Below, piece by piece: positions 9,116 to 16,723 of a stretch of 24,283 nucleotides of DNA. The position numbers and the translations under genes were made by a program. A model generated the notes under the pieces. The model searched no databases and was not told the DNA's origin. It saw only the letters and a list, made by a program, of their open reading frames with translations. How positions within the stretch are numbered: position 1 is the stretch's first letter; every line of letters starts with the position of its first letter. This DNA comes from an uncultured Mycoplasmataceae bacterium. GTDB lineage: Bacteria; Bacillota_I; Bacilli_A; Mycoplasmatales; Mycoplasmoidaceae. The stretch is taken from positions 1-24,283 of the forward strand of contig CAMWRJ010000001.1 of assembly GCA_947176635.1 (NCBI GenBank), written 5' to 3'.

Positions 9116-9484
9116 TTAAATTACTTCTGGAGCTAAAGATGTGATTTTAGTAAATCCTTTATCTCTAATTTCTCTAGCTACTGGTCCAAAAATACGACTT
9201 CCTCTTGGTGATTTATCTTCTTTAATAATCACACATGCGTTTTCATCGAATTTTACAATTGCACCACTTGGTCTTTTAACACCTTTTTTAGTACGAACAA
9301 TAACTGCTTTACAAACTTGTCCTTTTGAAACAATACCATTTGGTTGAACTTTTTTAACTGAAACAACAACAATATCACCTACAAAAGCATAACGTCTTCT
9401 AGTACCACCTAATACTTTAATAACACCAACTTCTTTTGCGCCAGTGTTATCAGCTACTTTTAATCTTGATAAACTTTGAATCAT
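9116..9484 (-). CDS. rplN: 50S ribosomal protein L14
   Basis: L14, 122 residues, at the subunit interface. Highly conserved: [56 protein letters not shown] (read in parts), and [28 protein letters not shown] at the end. It follows rpsQ with only 2 nt between stop and ATG. Confidence 0.98.
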   Translation of the reverse strand: MIQSLSRLKVADNTGAKEVGVIKVLGGTRRRYAFVGDIVVVSVKKVQPNGIVSKGQVCKAVIVRTKKGVKRPSGAIVKFDENACVIIKEDKSPRGSRIFGPVAREIRDKGFTKITSLAPEVI

Positions 9485-9486
9485 AA

Positions 9487-9744
9487 TTATTTAGCTCTTT
9501 CTATAATTTTTGATACTCTTCAATTTACAGTTTTTGATAATGGTCTAGTTTCAGTAATTTCAACGATATCTCCAATTTGAAGATCTTGTTGTTCATCTCT
9601 AGCATGGTATTTTTTATTTTGAATAACTAGTTTTCTATATAGTGGGTGTTTTCTTTTAGTTTCAACTTTAACAGTAACAGTTTTTTGCATTTTGTTAGAA
9701 GTTACAACACCAACTAGAACTTTTTTATTTCCTCTTTCTTGCAT
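9487..9744 (-). CDS. rpsQ: 30S ribosomal protein S17
   Basis: S17, 85 residues, primary 16S rRNA binder with an OB fold. The start at 9742-9744 gives [19 protein letters not shown], as expected for the family; an upstream in-frame Met would lie inside rpmC and is unlikely. AGAGAGG before this ATG supports it. [18 protein letters not shown] and [18 protein letters not shown] are visible, with the Trp (TGA) in the conserved SKTVNWRV end. Confidence 0.96.
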
Positions 9745-9745
9745 G

Positions 9746-9952
9746 TTATTGAGCCTCTCTTTCACGTTCATTCAAAATAGTTAAGATTCTTGCAATTGTT
9801 TTTCTAATTTCACCAGCATTTTTTGCTTTTTCAGTGTCACCACTAGCAACACTAAATCTAATTTCTAATAATTGAGTTTTTAATTTGCTAATAATTTCTG
9901 TTAATTCTTGATTTGTTTTTTCACGAAGGGCTTTCATTACTGAATTACTCAC
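9746..9952 (-). CDS. rpmC: 50S ribosomal protein L29
   Basis: L29, 68 residues, at the exit tunnel where SRP and trigger factor bind. Two-helix protein with [25 protein letters not shown] and [18 protein letters not shown] (read in parts). The likely start is GTG at 9950-9952, because a strong GGAGG lies 9 nt before it; an ATG five codons later is the alternative. The GTG overlaps the end of rplP by 8 nt (GTGAGTAA). Confidence 0.94.
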   Translation of the reverse strand: MSNSVMKALREKTNQELTEIISKLKTQLLEIRFSVASGDTEKAKNAGEIRKTIARILTILNEREREAQ

Positions 9953-10367
9953 GGCAAGTTTCCTCCTTTTTTACAATTTTTCATTTAACAGATAATTTAT
10001 TACCAGCTGCTCTTAATCCTTCTCTAGCAACTGCTTCTGGAATGTTTGCAACCTCAAACATAATTGTTCCATTTTTTACAACTGCTACATATTTATCTGG
10101 AGCACCTTTACCAGAACCCATACGTACTTCTAAAGGTTTTTTAGTTAAAGACATATGAGGGAAAATTCTAATTCACATTTTACCAGTTTTACCTAATCTT
10201 TTACTAATTGCAATACGAGCAGATTCAATTTGTCTCGCATCTAATCAATCACCAGATAAAGCCATTAAACCATATTCACCAAATGCAACATATTTGTTAC
10301 CTTTTGCTTTACCTTCATAACTTACTTTATGTGGTTTACGATATTTAGTTCTTTTTGGTTGTAACAT
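9945..10367 (-). CDS. rplP: 50S ribosomal protein L16
   Basis: L16, 140 residues, close to the A site and peptidyl-transferase centre. Starts [14 protein letters not shown]; shows [17 protein letters not shown] and [19 protein letters not shown], with TGA-coded Trp. The tail VKKEETCRE is formed where the gene runs across the Shine-Dalgarno and start of rpmC. The start is 2 nt from the rpsC stop, so translation is probably coupled. Confidence 0.96.
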
Positions 10368-10369
10368 AA

Positions 10370-11155
10370 TTATTCTCCTACTTTTTGGTTAGTTGTTTTT
10401 TGTGAAACTGGTTTTCTGTTTTGATTTTGTTGATTAGAATTATTTCTGTTAAATTCTTTTCTGTTGTTGTTTTGGTTGTTAGCAAAGTTTTTCTTTTGTT
10501 GTGAATTTGTATTTTTATTATTAAAAATTTCACCTTTATTAATTCAAACTTTAACACCAATAATACCATATGTTGTATGAGCTTCTTCTAATGCATAATC
10601 AATGTTAGATCTTAATGTTGATAATGTAATGATGCCTTGAGAATAACCTTCAGCTCTTGCCATTTCAACACCACCTAATCTACCAGATACATGAGTTTTA
10701 ACACCTTTAGCTCCTGCTTTTAAAACTTTTCTTAAAGCAAATTTTTGAGCTGTTCTAAATGAAACTCTATTTTCAATAGCATCAGCGATTTCTCTTGCAA
10801 CTAATCTTGCACTTAATGCTGAGTTTTCAACAGCAATTATGTTAATAATAACTTTTGTTTTTCTTCCAACAATTCTATTCACTTGAGATTGAATATTTTT
10901 AATGTTAGAATTTTCATTACCTGTTAAAATACCAGGTTGACCTGCATAAATAAATAATGTAATTGTTGTTTGTATTCTTTCAATTTCAATACGATCAATA
11001 TTTGCATTTTTATATTTTGCAATTAAAAGTGAACGAATTTTATCGTCTTCTACTAATCATTGACCCATTTGGATATTATCTTTAGGAATTCAACGAGATC
11101 TTCAATTTTTATTAATACCAAATCTTAATCCATTAGGATTTACTTTTGAACCCAT
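10370..11155 (-). CDS. rpsC: 30S ribosomal protein S3 with Asn/Gln-rich C-terminal tail
   Basis: S3, 261 residues, helps form the mRNA entry tunnel and helicase activity. Start [14 protein letters not shown]; an RNA-binding KH-type domain around residues 35-110, then [28 protein letters not shown] and [24 protein letters not shown] (read in parts). After the conserved ending GIIGVKVWINKGE (Trp = TGA), a tail of about 50 residues is very rich in Asn, Gln and Lys (for example [19 protein letters not shown]). S3 C-termini are variable, but this tail is strikingly low-complexity. Confidence 0.96.
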
Positions 11156-11158
11156 GAT

Positions 11159-11581
11159 CTATTCTCCTTCCTTAACTGATTTAGAATTATTTTGAGCACG
11201 TCTTTTAACTAATTCTTTAATTTTTGCTAAATCTTTTGCTCTTTCACTAAAATCATCACTTAAAACGATTTTAAAATGAGTTGTTCTTTTAAATAAACGA
11301 TCAGCAGAACCTTTAGCTCTTGTAATTTGTCTTTTTCAAGTTGGACCTTCATTAGCAAATATTTCATAAACATATAAATTAGAACCATTCATTGCATGAT
11401 TATTAATTGCATTTGAAATTGCACTATTTAATAATTTTAAAACGATTGGTGCAGATTTTTTATTTGTGTTTTGTAATATTTTAATAGCTTCTGTTACTTT
11501 TTTACCTCTAACTAAATCCACTACTAATTTAGCTTTACGTGGAGATACATGAACATTTTCTTGTTTTGCAATTGCTTTCAT
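11159..11581 (-). CDS. rplV: 50S ribosomal protein L22
   Basis: L22, 140 residues, lines the exit tunnel. Start MKAIAKQENVHVSPRKAKLV, then VRGKKVTEAIKILQNTNKKSAPI and a TGA Trp in GPTWKRQITRAKGSADRLFKRTTHFKIVL (read in parts), the region that forms the conserved beta-hairpin of the tunnel. The C-terminus is extended by a charged segment ending KSVKEGE. Stop TAG lies 3 nt before the rpsC ATG. Confidence 0.96.
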
Positions 11582-11601
11582 TTTTATACCTCTCTTAAAA
11601 A

Positions 11602-11868
11602 TTAACGTTTAGCTTCAGTGTGGTTTTTGAAGTTTCTTGTTGGAGCAAATTCACCTAATTTGTGACCAACCATATCTTCTGTAACAAAAACTTTAATGAA
11701 TGTTTTACCATTATGAACTTCGAAATTTAACCCGATAAATTCAGGGAAAATTGTACTACGACGAGATCATGTTTTAATTGGTTTCTTTTTATCAGAAGCT
11801 AACATTGCATTTACTTTTTTTAGTAAACTTGGTTCAATGTAAGCACCTTTACTAGAACTTCTTGACAT
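11602..11868 (-). CDS. rpsS: 30S ribosomal protein S19
   Basis: S19, 88 residues, in the head of the small subunit with S13. Seen: [37 protein letters not shown] (TGA Trp), [28 protein letters not shown] (read in parts). Normal length. Spaced 20 nt from rplV. Confidence 0.97.
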
Positions 11869-11891
11869 ATATTAATTTTCTCCTATTCAAA

Positions 11892-12737
11892 TTATTTTGC
11901 GTTACGACGACGTACTATTAATTTATTAGATGATTTCTTTTTATCTCTAGTTTTAACACCCATTAATCTTCTACCTCATGGAGATCTTGGAGCATCTTTA
12001 CCAATTGGTTGACGTCCTTCCCCACCACCATGTGGGTGATCATTAGGGTTCATAGCAGAACCACGAACTGTAGGTCTTACACCTAATCATCTTGTTCTAC
12101 CAGCTTTACCTAAGTTAACTAGATTGTGTTCATCGTTTGAAACAATACCAATTGTAGCACGACATTCTTTAGGGAATTTTCTAACTTCACCACTCATTAA
12201 TTTACAAATTACATAGTTTTCAGATTCATCAAACCCTAAGATTTGAGCATAAGCACCTGCACTTCTTGCAACTTGTCCACCATGTTTAGGTGTTAATTCA
12301 ATATTATGAACTAATGTACCTTCAGGGATATTTGCTAATTTTGTTGTATTTCCAGGAATAATATCTACTCCATTATCACCTGAAATAATTTTGTCACCAA
12401 CTTTAATTCCTTTTGGTGCAATGATGTATTTTTTTTCACCATCAGCATAAACTACTAATGAAATGAAAGATGTTCTATTTGGATCATATTCGATTGATTT
12501 TACAGTTGCTGGAATATCATCTTTGTTTCTTTTAAAATCAATAATTCTATATTTTCTTTTGTGTCCACCACCATGGTGTCTAATTGTAATTTTACCTTGG
12601 TTGTTTCTACCAGATTTTTGTGGAAGAGTCACTAATAATGATTTTTCAGGTTCAATTTTTGTTAAAACTGATTTGTAATCAATCATTACTGTTTGACGAA
12701 TACCACTACTTCTTGTTTTTATTCTTTTAACAGCCAT
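11892..12737 (-). CDS. rplB: 50S ribosomal protein L2
   Basis: L2, 281 residues, required for subunit association and peptidyl transfer. N-terminal [22 protein letters not shown] motif, OB-fold and SH3-like domains with [20 protein letters not shown]. After a TGA Trp the C-terminal segment [24 protein letters not shown] carries the conserved histidine and glycine motif. A second TGA Trp lies in RSPWGRRL. The strong TAGGAGG binding site lies in the 40-nt gap after rplW. Confidence 0.98.
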
Positions 12738-12777
12738 ATGTGCCTCCTAATCTTAAGTTTAGCTTTTCGACTTTTTA

Positions 12778-13107
12778 TTATTTTTCAGTTTTAGCTTGTT
12801 CAGCTTCTTTTGCTTCTTCTTCAGTTAAAGCAATTTTAGTACCAGCTGGTAAAACTACATAAGCAACTTTTTTGTGTTTTGTGAATCCAGGTGTTAATGT
12901 ACCTGTTCTCATTTTTGCTGGTTTTTTATTTACTGTATTAATTTTTTCTGGTTTAACACCATAAATTGCAATAAATGCATTTTCAATTTGGTGTTTATTT
13001 GCTCTTGGATCTACTAAGAAAGTAATAACTTGTTTGTTAGAACTGTCTTTAATAGAATAAGTTTTTTCTGTTAAATAAGGTTTAATAATAACTCTTGTGA
13101 TTTCCAT
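12778..13107 (-). CDS. rplW: 50S ribosomal protein L23
   Basis: L23, 109 residues, exit-tunnel docking site for SRP and trigger factor. Shows [47 protein letters not shown] (read in parts) and a short acidic C-terminal tail ([14 protein letters not shown]). The ATG overlaps the rplD stop by one base (TAATG). Confidence 0.97.
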   Translation of the reverse strand: MEITRVIIKPYLTEKTYSIKDSSNKQVITFLVDPRANKHQIENAFIAIYGVKPEKINTVNKKPAKMRTGTLTPGFTKHKKVAYVVLPAGTKIALTEEEAKEAEQAKTEK

Positions 13108-13739
13108 TATCCAATTACCTCTTCATATTTAGAAAATACATTTTCAGATACAACTAAAACATTAGCATGCACGATATCTTTAACAGAAACTTGATTTCAT
13201 AATTTTGTTGTTACTTTAGTTAAGTTGTTTGTTGATTTTTGAATGAAATTTTCATTATTTTCAACAATAATTAAAACTTTTTTGTTTTCAAATTTAGAAT
13301 TTTTAATAAATTCAACCATTGATTTAGTTGATGGTTTTTCTAATCTTGCATCTGATTCTAATGCAAATAAACCATTGTCGTTTAATTTTAAAGTAAATGC
13401 TGATTTCATAGCTAATTTATGAACTTTTGAATTTACTTTTTTAGTGTAATTACGGTTTGGTTTTGGACCAAATACAACACCCCCACCTGTTCATTGTGGG
13501 TTTCTAATAGAACCTGTTCTTGCTCTACCAGTGTGTTTTTGTCTTCAAGGTTTTTTACCACCACCTCTTACTTCACCTTTAGTTAAAGTTGAGTGAGTTC
13601 CTTGTCTTAAAGAAGCATTTTCACAAATAATAGAATCGAATATTGCTTGTTTATGTGGTTTATCAACAAAAATATTTGCATTTAAGTCGATTGATTTAGT
13701 AATATTACCTTTAATATCAAATAAACTAATTTTACTCAT
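13107..13739 (-). CDS. rplD: 50S ribosomal protein L4
   Basis: L4, 210 residues, lines the exit tunnel; in some bacteria it also represses its own operon. Starts [12 protein letters not shown]; the extended loop carries [30 protein letters not shown] and [22 protein letters not shown] (read in parts), with two TGA Trp. The C-terminal Rossmann-like part shows [11 protein letters not shown] and [12 protein letters not shown]. Overlaps rplW by one base. Confidence 0.96.
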
Positions 13740-13758
13740 AATATTCTCCTTCTATAAA

Positions 13759-14481
13759 TTATTCTGCGCTTTCAGTAGTTTCAGAAATAACTTCTTGACT
13801 TACTGGAGCTTTTTTGTAATTAACAATTTCAATTGCTTCTTTTTCGTTTGGTCTATGTGTTGCTGTTTTAATTTTAATTATTGAATTTTTAGGTCCTGGA
13901 ATAGCACCTTTAATTAAAATTAAATTTTCATTTTCAACAATATTAACAATTTGTAAATTTTTAATTGTTACTAATTCATGCCCATAATGACCTGGCATTT
14001 TAGTGTTTTTAAGTACTCTTTGAGCTTGGCTACCACCACGACCTGCAGCGATTGAACCTGTATATCTATGAGGATAACCTGCACCATGACCCATAGGACC
14101 AATTTTGAAATTATGTCTTTTAATAGAACCTGTGAATCCATGTCCTTTTGTGATACCTTGAACATCAACGATTTCACCAATTTCAAATGTGTTACATTTA
14201 ATTAAATCACCAACATTGAATCCAGTTACATCTCTTAATTCTTTAATGTATCTTTTAGGATCAGAATTTGCATTTTTAAATTGACCTAATTTTGGTTTGT
14301 TTAATTTATTTTTATCAACTGTTTCATAACCTACTTGTACAGCATTATAACCATCTTTTTCAATAGTTTTAACTGCTAAAACATTATTTGGTTCAACATA
14401 AACAACTGTTACTGGAATTTTTCTTCCATCAGTTGCAAAAACTTGTGTCATACCAACTTTTGTACCGATAACTGATTTCAT
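13759..14481 (-). CDS. rplC: 50S ribosomal protein L3
   Basis: L3, 240 residues, near the peptidyl-transferase centre and an early assembly protein. Starts MKSVIGTKVGMTQVFATDGR; carries ITKGHGFTGSIKRHNF, GPMGHGAGYPHRYTGSI and GGSQAQRVLKNTKMPGHYG, with the glutamine region modified in some bacteria. It is roughly 25-30 residues longer than E. coli L3 because of a C-terminal tail of Lys/Glu/Ser-rich sequence after AIPGPKNSIIKI. Confidence 0.97.
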   Translation of the reverse strand: MKSVIGTKVGMTQVFATDGRKIPVTVVYVEPNNVLAVKTIEKDGYNAVQVGYETVDKNKLNKPKLGQFKNANSDPKRYIKELRDVTGFNVGDLIKCNTFEIGEIVDVQGITKGHGFTGSIKRHNFKIGPMGHGAGYPHRYTGSIAAGRGGSQAQRVLKNTKMPGHYGHELVTIKNLQIVNIVENENLILIKGAIPGPKNSIIKIKTATHRPNEKEAIEIVNYKKAPVSQEVISETTESAE

Positions 14482-14509
14482 ATCTTAAATCCTTTCTAAT
14501 TTAAAATAA

Positions 14510-14818
14510 TTAAGATAATTTTAACTTAGTAATCACACCTGTTGGTAAAATCAAGTTTTTAAGTTTATTTAATGTTTCAGGTTTTGGATTAGTTAAAATA
14601 ATTAAACGTTTGTGAGTTCTTCTTTCGAATTGTTCACGACTTGATTTATTAACGTGAGGTGAACGTAAAATTGTGAAGATCTCTTTTTTAGTTGGTAAAG
14701 GAATTGGACCTTTAATACCAACATCTGTTGATTTAGCTACATCAATTATTTTTTTAATTGATTGATCAACTAATTTGTGATCATATGAATATAATTTAAT
14801 TTTTAATTCTTGACTCAT
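14510..14818 (-). CDS. rpsJ: 30S ribosomal protein S10
   Basis: S10, 102 residues, small-subunit head protein; first gene of the superoperon. Start [59 protein letters not shown] (read in parts) is diagnostic. An AGGAGG binding site lies 10 nt before the ATG, directly after the 3' arm of a small hairpin in the leader. Confidence 0.98.
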   Translation of the reverse strand: MSQELKIKLYSYDHKLVDQSIKKIIDVAKSTDVGIKGPIPLPTKKEIFTILRSPHVNKSSREQFERRTHKRLIILTNPKPETLNKLKNLILPTGVITKLKLS

Positions 14819-14935
14819 TTTTTTGTTGCCTCCTGTAACGATGTTTGTTACGAATCATAGAATTATTTATTAATGAGTTACCTGATATTGACAACTTTTT
14901 TTGGTGTATCAGCAATCTCAATAATAATAAAACCT
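14819..14935 (-). promoter_or_regulatory. Structured 5' leader of the S10 operon
   Basis: About 115 nt separate the predicted transcription start from rpsJ. On the minus strand the leader contains a stem CTGATA/TATCAG (14912-14907 with 14887-14882, 19-nt loop), then GTAAC at 14881-14877, GTAAC at 14851-14847 and GTTAC at 14839-14835. The GTTAC, adjoining the AGGAGG, can pair with either GTAAC. This could allow alternative folds controlling rpsJ translation. No match to a named leader family is claimed. Confidence 0.4.
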
Positions 14936-14940
14936 CATAA

Positions 14941-14969
14941 ATTATACAATATTTTTTAAAAATATCATA
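14941..14969 (-). promoter_or_regulatory. Promoter of the S10 superoperon
   Basis: A perfect TATAAT (14946-14941, minus strand) lies about 120 nt before rpsJ, just after the terminator of the preceding gene. At 17-nt spacing the -35 position reads TATGAT, a poor match, as is common in mollicutes. Start of transcription would be near 14934. Confidence 0.6.
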
Positions 14970-14981
14970 ATTATTTAAAAA

Positions 14982-15014
14982 AAATAAAGACTTATTGTTT
15001 ATTACAATAAGCCT
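14982..15014 (-). terminator. Terminator after the surface-protein gene
   Basis: Minus-strand stem CTTATTG/CAATAAG (15011-15005 with 14997-14991, 7-nt loop), extended by two more pairs beyond one mismatch, followed by a U-rich run (UUUAUUUUUUUU). It lies about 22 nt after the stop at 15036 and separates this gene from the S10 promoter. Confidence 0.8.
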
Positions 15015-15035
15015 CTTAAAAATATTAATTATTTT

Positions 15036-16529
15036 TTATTTAATAAAATTAATTTCAGTAATTAATTCACCAGTCATTGGGTCTACTAAACTATTATTAA
15101 TTAAATCTATTAAATCATCTAATGTTTTGTTATCTAATAATTCAACATTACTTAAATCAACTTCATTAATATTAGGGTATTTTTTGATTTGTCCTAAAAT
15201 TTCTGTTTTAGCTAATTCGATTGAAACTTGTTCTTCTGTTGAAACTACTAATTTTTTAACATTATTAGCATTTTCTGAATTATCATTTCATTCACCAACT
15301 AAACTATCATTTGATGGTTTAGAAGAATTATTAATGTTAATTGAAATTTCTCCAGATTGTGTATTTGAAGTTCATTTAACATAAGCAATATTAAATCTTC
15401 CATCTGATTGACTAGGGATTGTTACATTATTTAATGTTTTAATTGGAGTATTACTGATATCTAATTGATACATATATCCACCAACAAAATCACCTTGGAA
15501 GTTACGTTCAAATTGTCTTTCAATATAAATAATATCAATTGCTCTTTGTAATTCAGCTTCATTTAAATCTTTATGAGATGATAAGTCAATAGTTTTAAAG
15601 TTAGCTTGTCTAATACCATAATTTGCATCATCAATATGGTCATAAATCATATGAGTTGAACTACTTAAAATTAAAGGATCAATTCTTGAACATGTATTAG
15701 AATAAAATTCTAATTCAACTACACTTTCAGGAATAGTAATACCACGTAAAGAAGTTAAAGAACTTTGGTATTGTTTGTTGTAATCAATAATAGTTAATTT
15801 TTTAATACCATTTGGAACAACAATTTTTTCTAATGTTTGTTGAGATGGTGTTTTAATAGTTACAAATTCAATTCCTAATTGTGAAGCAATTTCTAAATAA
15901 CTATTAATTTTTTGTACTGAATCGAATTTAGTACAATCTAATTCAACACCTTTAATTAATTTTTTAACATCTTTTGATTCTGTATCTTTTACTCAATCAA
16001 CTAATTCTTTGAAAGGTGTATAGTTTCTATAAATAATTGAAGAATTGTCTTTATTTGAAATTGATCCATCAATATTATAGTATTGTTCAGTTTTGTCTCA
16101 TCCATAATAAGTACCATAGATTGCACTCATTGTTTCACGTTCATTTGGATAATTATACATTCTTTCACTACTAAAAATTGGCATAAAATCACGTTGATTA
16201 TAGTAGTAGTTTGATTGATAAGTTGATAATTCAATTACTTCTTTATTATTTTTAGTAGACACAGTTGGTCTTTTTGCATGACCTGATTTAAATTCTTTTG
16301 TAATTCTACTTGGAGCTACATAATCAAAATTATTTGAATTAATTTCTTTTAAAGTTTCATCATTATATGTTCTAAATTTAAATTTTGAAGCAGATGATTG
16401 AGTTTTAACAGATGTTACTGAAGTTGAAGTATTATTTTTATTGTTAATAACAACACCAGCTGCAACTCCACCAGCTAAAACTAAAGTCGAAATCCCTGTA
16501 AATAATAAAATTTTACTTGATTTTTTCAT
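15036..16529 (-). CDS. Membrane-anchored surface protein with LRR-like segments, function unknown
   Basis: A 497-residue protein not recognised as a named family. The N-terminus MKKSSKILLFTG followed by a hydrophobic, Gly/Ala-rich stretch to about residue 27 looks like an uncleaved signal anchor; there is no lipobox cysteine. A Ser/Thr/Asn-rich linker follows. Middle and C-terminal parts contain degenerate leucine-rich-repeat-like strands: KIVVPNGIKKLTI (about residue 234), GITIPESVVELEF (about 260), YQLDISNTPIKTL (about 357) and INEVDLSNVELLD near the end. Trp are TGA codons. The start at 16527-16529 has AAAGGA 6-7 nt upstream; a GTG 27 nt earlier is less likely. It has its own terminator. 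Probably exposed on the cell surface; possibly a diverged BspA-like adhesin. Confidence 0.75.
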
Positions 16530-16556
16530 ATTATTTCCTTTCTTCGATTTTAACAC

Positions 16557-16575
16557 TATATATATATATATATAT
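16557..16575. repeat. (TA)9 dinucleotide tract before the surface-protein gene
   Basis: Nineteen bases of uninterrupted alternating T and A lie 27 nt upstream of the ATG at 16529. On the minus strand TTGATA (16578-16573) runs into the tract and TAAAAT (16552-16547) follows it, with 20 nt between. Loss of one or two TA units would bring the spacing to 18 or 16 nt. Such tracts slip readily in replication, so this is a candidate contingency locus. Confidence 0.6.
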
Positions 16576-16663
16576 CAAATGTTTTTTTAATAATATTATC
16601 TATATAGTTAGAATAATTATATATCAATATAATCATATTGAATTTTTATTTTCAAATAATTAA
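16576..16663. other. AT-rich gap with a palindrome
   Basis: No gene is seen here. The perfect inverted repeat TCAATAT-AATC-ATATTGA lies at 16624-16641, upstream of the surface-protein gene, and TATAAT (minus, 16621-16616) is an alternative -10 element without a good -35. The palindrome could be an operator, but palindromes arise easily at this base composition. Confidence 0.35.
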
Positions 16664-16706
16664 AAATATCTTATGTTATAGTTATTTCAATAACAATAAG
16701 ATATTT
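16664..16706 (-). terminator. Terminator of the DUF885 lipoprotein gene
   Basis: An 11-bp perfect stem, AAATATCTTAT (16664-16674) with ATAAGATATTT (16696-16706), encloses a smaller hairpin GTTAT-TTCA-ATAAC (16681-16694). It starts 18 nt after the stop codon at 16724 and is followed on the minus strand by UUAAUUAUUUG. Confidence 0.8.
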
Positions 16707-16723
16707 CAATTTATTATTTTAGA

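Noticed and set aside
9745..9771. Upstream in-frame start for rpsQ inside rpmC
   Set aside because: It would add nine residues not found in S17 and overlap rpmC heavily; the ATG at 9744 has a good binding site and gives the family N-terminus.
10378..10569. Separate small protein at the end of rpsC
   Set aside because: This is another frame of the S3 Asn/Gln-rich tail; the S3 frame continues through a TGA Trp and ends at a stop next to the rplP start.
16530..16556. GTG start 27 nt upstream for the surface-protein gene
   Set aside because: No binding site before it, and AAAGGA fits the ATG at 16529, which also gives a classical MKK signal start.
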